Of a stretch of DNA of 36,095 nucleotides, positions 9,640 to 17,387 are shown in pieces. The translations under genes were made by a program, and so were the position numbers. The DNA lies in the NCBI GenBank assembly GCA_001899285.1, contig MKWA01000002.1, positions 266,037 through 302,131 on the forward strand, given 5' to 3'. How positions within the stretch are numbered: the stretch's first letter is position 1; the number at the start of each line of letters is the position of its first letter. The stretch is from Rhizobiales bacterium 64-17. GTDB taxonomy: Bacteria; Pseudomonadota; Alphaproteobacteria; Rhizobiales; Xanthobacteraceae. The notes below the pieces were generated by a model. The model had not been told where the DNA came from, did no database searches, and was given only the letters and a program-made list of their open reading frames with translations.

Positions 9640-9665
9640 AGATACAGGAAATATCTTATAGGATA
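9640..9665. promoter_or_regulatory. Candidate operator between XRE-cupin gene and aldolase gene
   Basis: Two overlapping dyads sit in the AT-rich divergent promoter region. AGATA and TATCT flank a 7-base spacer at 9640-9656, and TATC-TTATAG-GATA forms a nearly perfect palindrome at 9652-9665. The placement upstream of both genes suits binding of the XRE-cupin protein. This is inferred from sequence symmetry only. Confidence 0.45.
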
Positions 9666-9709
9666 CTTATTCCATCACGCCAGTTCCGGAACCGCCGGGA
9701 GGATACGGC

Positions 9710-10525
9710 ATGACCAACGCCGCCGCCGACAAACAGAAATTCGCATCGCGTGTCGATCGTGAAATCAACGCGCATTTCAAACCCAACCCCTGGAGCGTCG
9801 AGGAATCGCTGATCCTCGCCGCGCATATCCTGTCCGAAAACGGTCATTTCGGCGGGCTCGCCGGCCAGTGCAGTGCCCGTGGCCGCGAGCCGGGCACCTA
9901 CTGGACGTTGCGCCTCGGTGCCGGCTTCGACGAGGCGAGCCAGGACAATCTGGTGCTGGTCGACGACGACCTCAACGTGCTCAAGGGCGAGGGCATCCCG
10001 AACCCGGCAACGCGGTTTCACCTGTGGGTTTACCGCGTGCGGCCGGATGTGAACTGCATCCTTCACACCCATCCGCCGGCCACCTCCGCGCTGTCGATGA
10101 TCAAGAGCGATCTCGTCGTCGCGCATATGGACGCGACGCCGTTCCATGACAACTGCGCATGGCTGCCCGAATGGCCCGGACTGCCGATCGCCGACGACGA
10201 AGGCCAGATCATCTCCGAGGCGCTGGGCAACAAGCAGGCGCTGCTGGCCGCGCATCACGGCCTGCTCACCGCCGGACGCAATGTCGAGGAGGCGGCGTAT
10301 CTCGCCGTCTATCTGGAGCGCGCCGCCGATCTGCAACTGCGCGCCTCGGCGGCCGGACAAATCCGTCCGGTGCCGGCCGCGCTCGCGGCGGAGTCCCGCG
10401 ACTTCCTGCTCAAGCCGCTCATTGTCGGCATGACCTTCGCCTATTGGGCGCGACGCATCCTGCGCAACAACCCCGATTGTCTAGCGCCGGCCAAGCCGGC
10501 CATCACCAAGAAAATCGCATCGTAG
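9710..10525 (+). CDS. Class II aldolase/adducin family protein
   Basis: The 271-residue product has the class II aldolase/adducin fold. Metal-binding histidines are visible at H119 and H121 (CILHTHPPATSALSM) and H183 (AAHHGLLTAGR), the zinc site of the family. The position that holds the catalytic Glu in fuculose-phosphate aldolase (consensus SSEWRFH) reads NPATRFH here, so the acid/base Glu seems missing, as in adducin-like branches. The reaction is therefore uncertain; retro-aldol cleavage of a sugar phosphate should not be assumed. The start is well supported: GGGAGG at 9697-9702, seven bases before ATG 9710. The gene precedes a TRAP solute-binding protein by 10 bases and probably shares its transcript. 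The divergent XRE-cupin protein is the likely regulator. Confidence 0.82.
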   Translation: MTNAAADKQKFASRVDREINAHFKPNPWSVEESLILAAHILSENGHFGGLAGQCSARGREPGTYWTLRLGAGFDEASQDNLVLVDDDLNVLKGEGIPNPATRFHLWVYRVRPDVNCILHTHPPATSALSMIKSDLVVAHMDATPFHDNCAWLPEWPGLPIADDEGQIISEALGNKQALLAAHHGLLTAGRNVEEAAYLAVYLERAADLQLRASAAGQIRPVPAALAAESRDFLLKPLIVGMTFAYWARRILRNNPDCLAPAKPAITKKIAS

Positions 10526-10535
10526 AGAACTGCAC

Positions 10536-11621
10536 ATGAAGAACCGCAACATGAACCGCCGCAAATTCATCGCCGCCGCCGGCGCCGTTCCAGCCGTGAT
10601 CGCCACGCCGGCGATTGCGCAATCGCTGCCGGCGCTGAAATGGCGCCTCACATCCAGCTTTCCCAAGAGCCTCGACACCGTGTTCACGGCGGCGCCGACC
10701 ATCGCCAGCAAGGTGGCGGAACTGACCGAAGGCCGCTTCCAGATCCAAACCTTCGCCGCCGGCGAAATCGTGCCGGGTCTCGCCGTGCTTGAAAGCGTCG
10801 GCAAGGGTACGGTCGAACTCGGCCATTCAGCCGGCTTCTATTATCTCGGCCAGGACCCGTCGCTGATCTTCGACACCGGCGTGCCGTTCGGCATGACGCC
10901 GCGCCAGCACAATGCCTGGTACTATCAGGGCAACGGCCAAAAGCTGATGGGCGATCTCTACGCCCGCTTCGGCATCAAGGCGATTCCGTGCGGCAACACC
11001 GGCGCGCAGATGGCCGGCTGGTTCCGCAAGGAGATCAAGACGCCGGAGGATTTCAGCGGCTTGAAGATGCGCGTCGCCGGTTTCGGCGGCAAGGTGATGG
11101 CCAAGCTTGGTGTTGTGCCGCAGCAGATCGCCGGCGGCGACGTCTACGCATCGCTCGAGCGCGGCGCGATCGATGCGGTGGAGTGGGTCGGTCCTTATGA
11201 CGACCAGAAGTTCGGCTTGCAGAAGGTCGCGAAGTATTACTACGCGCCGGGCGTGATCGAACTGGGTGCGTCGACAGCGCTCTACATCAATCTCAAGGCG
11301 TGGAACGACTTGCCGGCGGTCTACAAGGCCGCGCTGCAGGCGGCGTGCCGCGAGGCCGAGATCGAGATGCTGGCGTCCTATGATGCGAAAAATGCTAAGG
11401 CGATCCGCGAACTCGTCGCCGGTGGCACCAAGCTGTCGTTCTACACGCCGCAGATCGTCGCCGCGCTGCGCAAGGCGACCGACGAAGCGCTGGCCGAGGA
11501 AAGCGCCAAGAGCGCTGGCTTCAAGGCGGTCTATGACGACTGGCGTGCGTTCCGCGACGAACAGCACCAGTGGTTTGCCATCAACGACACATTGGCGGAG
11601 CGCTACGTCTACGCGAAGTAG
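10536..11621 (+). CDS. TRAP transporter solute-binding protein, TakP-like, with Tat signal
   Basis: This periplasmic binding protein of the DctP family is closest in what I recognise to TakP of Rhodobacter, which binds 2-oxo acids. Shared stretches are WRLTSSFPKSLDTVF near residue 31, GNTGAQMAGWFRKEI near 155, LKMRVAGFGGKVMAKLGVVP near 179, QQIAGGDVYASLERGAIDA, and VEWVGPYDDQK. The N-terminus is a twin-arginine signal (NRRKFIAAAGA, Arg8-Arg9) with cleavage likely after AIAQ. An in-frame ATG at 10551 would begin at residue 6. No DctQ or DctM membrane subunits are nearby, so it is an orphan receptor in this window. It follows the aldolase-like gene by 10 bases, suggesting a joint role in uptake and catabolism of a 2-oxo or hydroxy acid (inference). 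A terminator follows. Confidence 0.9.
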   Translation: MKNRNMNRRKFIAAAGAVPAVIATPAIAQSLPALKWRLTSSFPKSLDTVFTAAPTIASKVAELTEGRFQIQTFAAGEIVPGLAVLESVGKGTVELGHSAGFYYLGQDPSLIFDTGVPFGMTPRQHNAWYYQGNGQKLMGDLYARFGIKAIPCGNTGAQMAGWFRKEIKTPEDFSGLKMRVAGFGGKVMAKLGVVPQQIAGGDVYASLERGAIDAVEWVGPYDDQKFGLQKVAKYYYAPGVIELGASTALYINLKAWNDLPAVYKAALQAACREAEIEMLASYDAKNAKAIRELVAGGTKLSFYTPQIVAALRKATDEALAEESAKSAGFKAVYDDWRAFRDEQHQWFAINDTLAERYVYAK

Positions 11622-11651
11622 TGCGACGCGCGAGATGAGATGACAGCAATG

Positions 11652-11680
11652 AGACCCGGCCAGTTCCGCCGGGTCTTTTT
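11652..11680 (+). terminator. Rho-independent terminator after the TRAP binding protein gene
   Basis: AGACCCGGC (11652-11660) pairs with GCCGGGTCT (11668-11676) around a 7-base loop, and the run TTTTT occupies 11676-11680. It ends the aldolase/TRAP transcript. Confidence 0.9.
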
Positions 11681-11788
11681 GTTTCGGATTCGTCAAACGA
11701 CGACGTGTTGGATATCGCAATCCAACGCCGCGACGCGGATCATCCGTGCCGCCGGGGCAATAAAATACAAAAATATCAGTGATTTAGC

Positions 11789-11866
11789 TGGTCGGGGCGG
11801 CGGGATTTGAACCCACGACCCCCAGTCTCCCAGACTGGTGCGCTAACCGGGCTGCGCCACGCCCCG
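11789..11866 (-). tRNA. tRNA-Pro (anticodon GGG)
   Basis: On the minus strand the acceptor CGGGGCG (starting at 11866) pairs with CGCCCCG. The D-arm is GCGC/GCGC, the anticodon stem CCAGT/ACTGG encloses loop CTGGGAG (anticodon GGG), and the T-arm contains GTTCAAATC. The discriminator base is A and CCA is encoded in the DNA (11789-11791). All four stems form without mismatch in the acceptor. Confidence 0.97.
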
Positions 11867-11880
11867 ACCGAAGCGCGCGG

Positions 11881-11909
11881 ACTATAGGGACGGCCCGGCG
11901 CAGGCGCAA
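11881..11909 (-). promoter_or_regulatory. Putative sigma70-type promoter of tRNA-Pro
   Basis: On the minus strand TTGCGC (11909-11904) and TATAGT (11886-11881) are separated by exactly 17 bases, and the -10 element lies about 14 bases before the mature tRNA 5' end. The -35 hexamer matches only its first three bases. Confidence 0.5.
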
Positions 11910-11915
11910 CACCGC

Positions 11916-13064
11916 TCAGGCACGGTTTTCCAGCAGCGCGAGATAGCGCCGCGCCATGGTGTCGAACGAGAATTGCGGCGCGATCTGTGCGAACGCCACG
12001 CCGGCCTCGTCGCGCCACGCCGGATCGGCGAAACACCGCCGCAGCCGCTCCGACCACGCGGCCGGCTGATCGGCCGGCAGCAGCAGGTTCTGCGTCGCCC
12101 ACGGCGAGGCCGCGAACATTTCCCGGAACGAGGGAATGTCGGTCGCGAGCATCGGTACGCCGGCGTGGATCGCCTCGATCGCAGCGAGGCTCAACCCCTC
12201 GAACCGCGACGGGAATACGACGGCGTCGATCGCCGAATAGAAATGGCCGATATGCTCGTGATGCAGCGCGCGGACGTGACGGACGCGGTCCTGCAACCCT
12301 TGCGCGGCGATCCGTGCGGTGATCGCCGCCTCGTCCGGCCCGCTGCCGATCATCAACAGCATGACATCGGGATGGGCGGTCAGCAGATCGAGGGTGAAAT
12401 CCTGGTTCTTCTGGAAACTCAGCCGGCCGATCTGGCCGATCACGTGCGCATCATCGGGCAGATCGAAGAACGCGCGCGCCTCGGCACGCGGGATCATCCG
12501 CGGTACGGTCTGTCCGTTGGCGATGACCGACAACCGCTTTGCATAAGACGAGCCGCCGTGCTGGTAGCTGGCCGCAACCTGTTCGGCGCAGGCGACGATC
12601 CGCGTATAGGCGCCGATGCGCCCGGCGAGGCCGTCGAGTTGCATCAGCACGGGGTTGAGTCGCTCGGACGGATTGTGGTGGGTTGCGATCCGGTGCGGAA
12701 TGCGCAGCAGCGCGCCGCCGAAGCCGACCATCAGGTTCGACAGCGATTGCAGGCCGAACACCGCATCGGGTTTGTGCGCATGCAGTTCCGTCAGTAGATG
12801 CAGGGTCAGCGCCACGAGCTTGGTGGGGGACTTGGAGCGCTGTCCCTCGCACAGCACGCGCCGGTGCGGGTCGGTGCCGTGCGCCTGCGAGCCAAACAGA
12901 TACCATTCCTGCGCATCGTGGCCGGCGTCGCGCATGCGCTGCGCCAGCGCGCCGGCGAGGATCGAACTGCCGCCGTTGTCGTGCGCGGTGCCGAGAAAAA
13001 CGATGCGTCGGCGCGGGGTGGAGGCGGCAGCGACCGGAGTTGCATCCATGGCAACGGTGGTCAT
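11916..13064 (-). CDS. Glycosyltransferase family 4 (GT-B fold)
   Basis: This 382-residue GT4 enzyme probably adds one sugar from a nucleotide-sugar donor to the lipid-linked exopolysaccharide repeat unit. The N-terminal Rossmann half starts RRIVFLGTAHDNGGSSILAG, with the acceptor-side glycine-rich loop. The C-terminal half has the GT4 donor-site motifs: GQIGRLSFQKNQDFTLDLL near 232, MLLMIGSGPDE near 257, and VVFPSRFEGLSLAAIEAIHAGVP near 308-330, with the E-x7-E pattern (Glu316 region). It is the last gene of a four-gene minus-strand operon; its ATG overlaps the stop of the polymerase-like gene in ATGA (13061-13064). A second in-frame ATG occurs at 13049. The sugar specificity cannot be read from the sequence. 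Confidence 0.88.
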   Translation of the reverse strand: MTTVAMDATPVAAASTPRRRIVFLGTAHDNGGSSILAGALAQRMRDAGHDAQEWYLFGSQAHGTDPHRRVLCEGQRSKSPTKLVALTLHLLTELHAHKPDAVFGLQSLSNLMVGFGGALLRIPHRIATHHNPSERLNPVLMQLDGLAGRIGAYTRIVACAEQVAASYQHGGSSYAKRLSVIANGQTVPRMIPRAEARAFFDLPDDAHVIGQIGRLSFQKNQDFTLDLLTAHPDVMLLMIGSGPDEAAITARIAAQGLQDRVRHVRALHHEHIGHFYSAIDAVVFPSRFEGLSLAAIEAIHAGVPMLATDIPSFREMFAASPWATQNLLLPADQPAAWSERLRRCFADPAWRDEAGVAFAQIAPQFSFDTMARRYLALLENRA

Positions 13065-14353
13065 CGCCGACCCGCGGCGATGCGCAGCCGCGCGCGCCGT
13101 TCATTCAGGCTGGCAACCGCGAGCCCCCACACCAGCCCCAGCGCGAGGAAATAGTGCCGCCAGTGATCGGAATCGATGATGAAGCTTTCCGCGACCTCGC
13201 CGACGAACATGCCGTAGGAGGCGATCAGGTAAGGCTGCCACGGCGTGCGCAGGAACGATGCGCGCAGGCCGATCGCCAGCGTCGTCACCACCATGGCGAT
13301 ATAGGCCGCGCCGCCGACCCAGCCGTACACCAGGAATGCCTGCAGATAGACGTTGTGCTGCTGCAGGCCGAAGATGCGCGCGAATTCGAACGGGCCGAGC
13401 CCGAGCGGCTGGTCCAGCAGGGTGCCAACCGCGAGTTCCTGCAACTGGAAGCGGCCGCCCGTGCCGACGTCATAGGATTGAATGAGCTGCGCGCGCTCCA
13501 TCAGCATGGTCCGCAGCGAGCCAACCGAGAGCATGGCCACCACCAGCACGCCCAGCACGCCGATGGCGACGCCACTCAGTCCGATAATCCGCACCCGGTC
13601 GCGCTGCGACGGCGCGGTAAGCACCATCAGCACGATCATGATCATCGCCGACAGCGCGGTGTGAAACCAGGCGCCGCGCGAGAAGCTGAGAAACAGTCCG
13701 GCGGTGATCGCCAAGGTCGCGGCGGTGTTGAGCACACGCGGGCCGCGGGCGATGATATCCTGAATGAGGAACAGCAGCGGCAAGACGAGGAACGGCCCGA
13801 ATACGTTGGGGTCTTTGAACGTCGACTTGACGCGGCCGTAGAGCAGGAACGTATCGGCGCCGGGAACAGCGCGGAAATAGGCGGCGACGCCGATCACGGC
13901 GGCCGCGACCGCCGACAGGATATAGGCGATCTTGATGATCTGCATGCGCCGCAGGCTGTCCTGCGCGACCACGCAGGCGAACAGGATTGCGGCAATCGCC
14001 AGATAGAATGAGGTGGCGGCATACTGGATCGCTTCTTTTTGCGTCGTCAATTCGAACAATGCGAACAGTCCGCCGACATTCCAGACCGCCAGCAGGAAAA
14101 CCAGCGGCAGCAATTTTCGATCAAGCGAGACGCCGGCAATCAGCGCGGCAAAGGCGAGCACGCCGATCAGCATGTCATGCGGCGACGGCTCGATCAGCGC
14201 GAACGAACTGGTGAGAACGACGACGAACAGGGTCGCATGCAGAAAGCCCCGCGCCAGCGGCTGGACTTTCCGTCCAACCCGGAGCGGGGCGGATGTTGCA
14301 GCGGCCGGGATGGAAACCCTGCCGCGCGGCGCAACGTCCTCTGCGGTGATCAA
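13061..14353 (-). CDS. O-antigen ligase/polymerase family membrane protein (Wzy_C)
   Basis: The 430-residue integral membrane protein has about 11-12 hydrophobic segments. Near residues 318-355 there is a periplasmic-type loop with GGRFQLQELAVGTLLDQPLG and then HNVYLQAFLVYGWVGGAAYI, the H-N-x-Y/F-L motif of the O-antigen ligase/Wzy_C domain. SFSRGAWF near 235 is the other conserved patch. In this operon it is most simply the polymerase that joins exopolysaccharide repeat units; a ligase role is possible. The only suitable start is a TTG at 14353-14351, overlapping the upstream gene's TGA as TTGA, so translation is probably coupled and comparatively weak. Its stop overlaps the next glycosyltransferase start. 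Confidence 0.85.
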   Translation of the reverse strand: MITAEDVAPRGRVSIPAAATSAPLRVGRKVQPLARGFLHATLFVVVLTSSFALIEPSPHDMLIGVLAFAALIAGVSLDRKLLPLVFLLAVWNVGGLFALFELTTQKEAIQYAATSFYLAIAAILFACVVAQDSLRRMQIIKIAYILSAVAAAVIGVAAYFRAVPGADTFLLYGRVKSTFKDPNVFGPFLVLPLLFLIQDIIARGPRVLNTAATLAITAGLFLSFSRGAWFHTALSAMIMIVLMVLTAPSQRDRVRIIGLSGVAIGVLGVLVVAMLSVGSLRTMLMERAQLIQSYDVGTGGRFQLQELAVGTLLDQPLGLGPFEFARIFGLQQHNVYLQAFLVYGWVGGAAYIAMVVTTLAIGLRASFLRTPWQPYLIASYGMFVGEVAESFIIDSDHWRHYFLALGLVWGLAVASLNERRARLRIAAGRR

Positions 14354-15903
14354 TAGGCGTTCTCGGTCTTGAGCAGCGCGAACGGCGTGATCGCGAGAAT
14401 GTAGAGGTCGAACAGCACCGACCAGTTCTCGATGTAGTAGAGATCGTGCTCGACGCGATGCTGGATCTTTTCCTCGGTATCGGTTTCGCCGCGCCAGCCA
14501 TTGACCTGCGCCCAGCCGGTGACGCCCGGCTTGACACGATGGCGCGCGAAATAGCCGTCCACCGCTTCGTCATAGAGCTTGGATTCCGCCTTGGCGTTGA
14601 CCGCGTGCGGGCGCGGCCCGACCAGCGACAGATTGCCCTTGAACACCACGTTGAACAGCTGCGGCAGTTCGTCGAGGCTGGTCTTGCGGATGAAACGGCC
14701 GACGCGGGTGACGCGCGGATCCCCCTTGGTGACGAGCTTCGCCGCCGTCGCGTCCGACTGGTCCGTGTACATCGAGCGGAACTTGTAGACCTCGATCAGG
14801 TCATTGTTGAAACCATAGCGCTTCTGCTTGAACAAAGCGGGGCCGCGGCTGTCGAGCTTCACCGCGAGCGCCACCAGCGCCATGATCGGCAGCACGCCGA
14901 TCAGGATCAGGCCGCCGATGATCTTGTCGAACAGCCACTTCATCACGACGTCCCAGTCGGCGATCGGGCGGTCGAACACGTCGATCACCGGCACTTCGCC
15001 GACGAAGGAATAGGAGCGCGGCCGGAACTGCAGCTTGTTGGTGTGCGCGGCAAGGCGGATATCGACCGGCAGCACCCACAGCTTCTTGAGCATCTGCAGG
15101 ATGCGGCCTTCCGCCGAAATCGGCAGCGAGAAGATGACGAGATCGACACGCGTGCGGCGGCCGAACTCGACCAGATCGTCGACCGAGCCGAGCTTCGGGT
15201 AGCCGGCGCATTCGGTTCCGGAGCGCTCGTTGTTGCGGTCGTCGAACACACCGACGATCTGCACGTCGGAATCCTTCTGCGTGCGCAGAGACTCGATCAG
15301 CACCGAGCCGGGATCGCCGCCGCCGACGACGACGGTGCGCCGCGTGAGCCGGCCTTCGCGGGTCCATTCGCGCACCAGCAGGAACAGGATCTTGCGTGAG
15401 GCGATCAGGCAGAGAAGGCCGAGGACGTAGAAGCTACCGAGCCAGGCACGCGAAAACTGGCCGCCGGCCTTGGCGAAGAAAGTGATCGCCATCGCCACCA
15501 GGAACACCACCGACCAAGCGGAAGCGAGGCGCATATATTGCTTTTCGTGGCCGCGGAACGCTTGCACCTGATAGATATCGGCGATCTGAAACGCGACCAT
15601 CGACAGCACGGCGATGCCGATGATGGAGGTGGCATAGTAGAGCGCAACGCCTTCGGTCGGCGCCACATAGACCAGGTGGATCAGCGTGCCGACCGTGAGG
15701 ATCAGTGCGAACTCGACCATGCGCACGAAACCGGCGAGCACGATCGGCGAGAACGCCGCGGGCGTGTAACGCTCGGCCACGGCCAGCGCGGCGGGCGAAA
15801 GCGTGCGATCCTTGGTCGATGTTCGGGGGGACGCGGCAAGAACCCCGGCGCCAAAGGACGAAGAGGCCGCCTGGATCGAGGAGGGTATATTGAAATCGGT
15901 CAT
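14350..15903 (-). CDS. Undecaprenyl-phosphate glucose-1-phosphate transferase (WcaJ/ExoY-type polyprenyl glycosylphosphotransferase)
   Basis: This enzyme begins exopolysaccharide synthesis by moving a sugar-1-phosphate, usually glucose or galactose, from UDP-sugar to undecaprenyl phosphate. The 517-residue product has four N-terminal membrane helices (about 50-160) and a nucleotide-binding-like middle domain ([20 protein letters not shown]). A fifth helix follows ([21 protein letters not shown]), and then the bac_transf catalytic domain: [57 protein letters not shown] and [20 protein letters not shown]. These match the whole-length TIGR03023-like class rather than the short ExoY form. The ATG at 15903 is chosen; a TTG at 15987 would add 28 doubtful residues. 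The gene is followed directly by the polymerase-like gene and preceded by a glycosyltransferase 114 bases upstream. Confidence 0.92.
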   Translation of the reverse strand: MTDFNIPSSIQAASSSFGAGVLAASPRTSTKDRTLSPAALAVAERYTPAAFSPIVLAGFVRMVEFALILTVGTLIHLVYVAPTEGVALYYATSIIGIAVLSMVAFQIADIYQVQAFRGHEKQYMRLASAWSVVFLVAMAITFFAKAGGQFSRAWLGSFYVLGLLCLIASRKILFLLVREWTREGRLTRRTVVVGGGDPGSVLIESLRTQKDSDVQIVGVFDDRNNERSGTECAGYPKLGSVDDLVEFGRRTRVDLVIFSLPISAEGRILQMLKKLWVLPVDIRLAAHTNKLQFRPRSYSFVGEVPVIDVFDRPIADWDVVMKWLFDKIIGGLILIGVLPIMALVALAVKLDSRGPALFKQKRYGFNNDLIEVYKFRSMYTDQSDATAAKLVTKGDPRVTRVGRFIRKTSLDELPQLFNVVFKGNLSLVGPRPHAVNAKAESKLYDEAVDGYFARHRVKPGVTGWAQVNGWRGETDTEEKIQHRVEHDLYYIENWSVLFDLYILAITPFALLKTENAY

Positions 15904-16017
15904 GGCCGGGCCCCCGGCCGGTCCGCGTTGAAAGATCGCCGGCCGTTTCGAAGAAATTTGAGGAAATTGATAGGTTTCAAACCTCAAGAAAGCTTTAGCG
16001 GCCGCGCGGCGGAGTCG

Positions 16018-17169
16018 TTAACGTGCAGTTACCATCTGCGCCGCGGCGGGGCTCATCGCCTGCCGGTAGCTGGCGAGAATGTTGTCGACCATCACATCAA
16101 CCGAGAACTGCGCCGCGATCCGCTGATTGAGGATGCGCGCTTCTTCGGCCGCCAGCGCCGGATCGTCGAGGACGCGGGTGATGGCCGCGGCCAGCGCCGG
16201 AGCGTCATCCGACGGGATCAGCCGGCCGGCCTGCGGCCCGAGGATTTCGCCGATGCCGCCGACGCGGGTGGCGATCAGCGGCTTGCTCGCCGCAGCCGCC
16301 TCCAGCACCACATAGGGCAGGGATTCCATCCGCGACGGCACCACCATGATGCGACCTTTCGCCAGCGCGGCACGACCGGCCATGGGGCCGTGAAAGCGAA
16401 CAGCGGCGGCGACACCATTCGTTTTCGCTTTATCGCGCAGCTCCTGGTCGGACGGACCGGCGCCGATGACGCTCAAGGTGATGGTCCGGCCCTGGCTATC
16501 GAGGCTCGCGAGCGCGTCGAGCAGGACATCGATGCCCTTGATGTGACGCAATTCGCCGAGGAAGACGAGGTCGGTCGCGTCCGGCTCGACCTCGATCGGC
16601 ACGAAATCGCATTGGCCGACGCCGTTATGAACCACCTGAACGAGCCCGCGCGGCATCCCGATCTTGCTGCGGAACATGGTCGCGCTGTATTCGCTTTCGA
16701 ACAGGTAGAGCGTCCGCCGCAGCATCAGCAGCCGCTCGAGATTGAGATAGACCTTGCCCGCGAGCGTGTCGTGGCCGAACAGCAGGCTGCCGCCGTGCGG
16801 CGTATAGGCGCGAACGACCGGTGCCGTCGTCGGCGTGAGGCGCGAATACGCGCCGCCCTTGGCGCCGTGGCCGTGCAGCACGTCGGCCTGATGGCGCGCG
16901 ACCTCTTGCCGGACGCGACGAACCGCAGCGATGTCGCCAGGGTGCAACTCGCGCCGCATCGGAATGCGGGTGAGGCCGAGCGCCAGTTGCGGCGCGATCT
17001 CCGCCAGCTGCGCATCAGCGCGCGCGCCGCCGGTCAGGTTGCTGACAATCATGCCGACGCGATGGCCGCGGGCGATCTGCCCTTGCGCCAGATCGAGCAC
17101 GTGGCGGAACAATCCCCCGACCGGCGAGCGGAACACATGAATGATGTTCAAGGGGCGGGGAGAGACCAT
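16018..17169 (-). CDS. Glycosyltransferase family 4
   Basis: The 383-residue GT-B enzyme begins with LNIIHVFRSPVGGLFRHVLDLAQ, the acceptor-domain glycine loop with its His. It has VLHGHGAKGGAYSRL near residue 100 and VHNGV near 181. The donor-domain motifs are LVFLGELRHIKGIDVLLDAL near 205, LSVIGAGPSDQELRD near 233, and MVVPSRMESLPYVVLEAAAASKPLIATRVGGI near 276-305 with Glu-x7-Glu. It likely acts on the undecaprenyl-linked sugar made by the downstream initiating transferase. It is the first gene of the minus-strand exopolysaccharide operon and is divergent from the GumC/Wzz-like gene. ATG 17169 is used; a GTG at 17202 would add 11 residues. Confidence 0.88.
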   Translation of the reverse strand: MVSPRPLNIIHVFRSPVGGLFRHVLDLAQGQIARGHRVGMIVSNLTGGARADAQLAEIAPQLALGLTRIPMRRELHPGDIAAVRRVRQEVARHQADVLHGHGAKGGAYSRLTPTTAPVVRAYTPHGGSLLFGHDTLAGKVYLNLERLLMLRRTLYLFESEYSATMFRSKIGMPRGLVQVVHNGVGQCDFVPIEVEPDATDLVFLGELRHIKGIDVLLDALASLDSQGRTITLSVIGAGPSDQELRDKAKTNGVAAAVRFHGPMAGRAALAKGRIMVVPSRMESLPYVVLEAAAASKPLIATRVGGIGEILGPQAGRLIPSDDAPALAAAITRVLDDPALAAEEARILNQRIAAQFSVDVMVDNILASYRQAMSPAAAQMVTAR

Positions 17170-17254
17170 GGGATTGCGATCACCGGATGGAAAACGAAGC
17201 ACTGCGAGAGCCGCCTTCGCGAATCCCGGCGAGCGCCGAAAAAGTCACCACTGA

Positions 17255-17322
17255 TTAACCATCGCCCCGGTTAACAAAATCTCATCGCTCTGTGCGACAA
17301 AGCTACATCGGGTGGCGGTTAA
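17255..17322. promoter_or_regulatory. Inverted and repeated TTAACC/GGTTAA boxes between the two exopolysaccharide transcripts
   Basis: TTAACC (17255-17260) and GGTTAA (17269-17274) form a dyad with an 8-base spacer, and a third GGTTAA lies at 17317-17322. The first box extends to TTAACCAT, which as far as I recall is the half-site form reported for CtrA in alphaproteobacteria. The boxes lie in the divergent promoter region of the glycosyltransferase and GumC-like genes. The canonical TTAA-N7-TTAA spacing is not present, so the regulator is a guess. Confidence 0.35.
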
Positions 17323-17387
17323 CGCTGCGGCAACCATAGTCGTGCGAAAAATCCGCAGTTCAAGTTCGTATGCGTTGGAGTAGCGGC

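Noticed and set aside
12683-14011. 442-codon open frame on the plus strand across two exopolysaccharide genes
   Set aside because: It lies antisense to the glycosyltransferase and O-antigen-ligase-like genes, both with clear motifs; the translation is low-complexity Arg/Gln/His.
15538-17274. 578-codon open frame on the plus strand over the initiating transferase and glycosyltransferase
   Set aside because: It is a mirror frame of two well-supported minus-strand genes and has no domain features.
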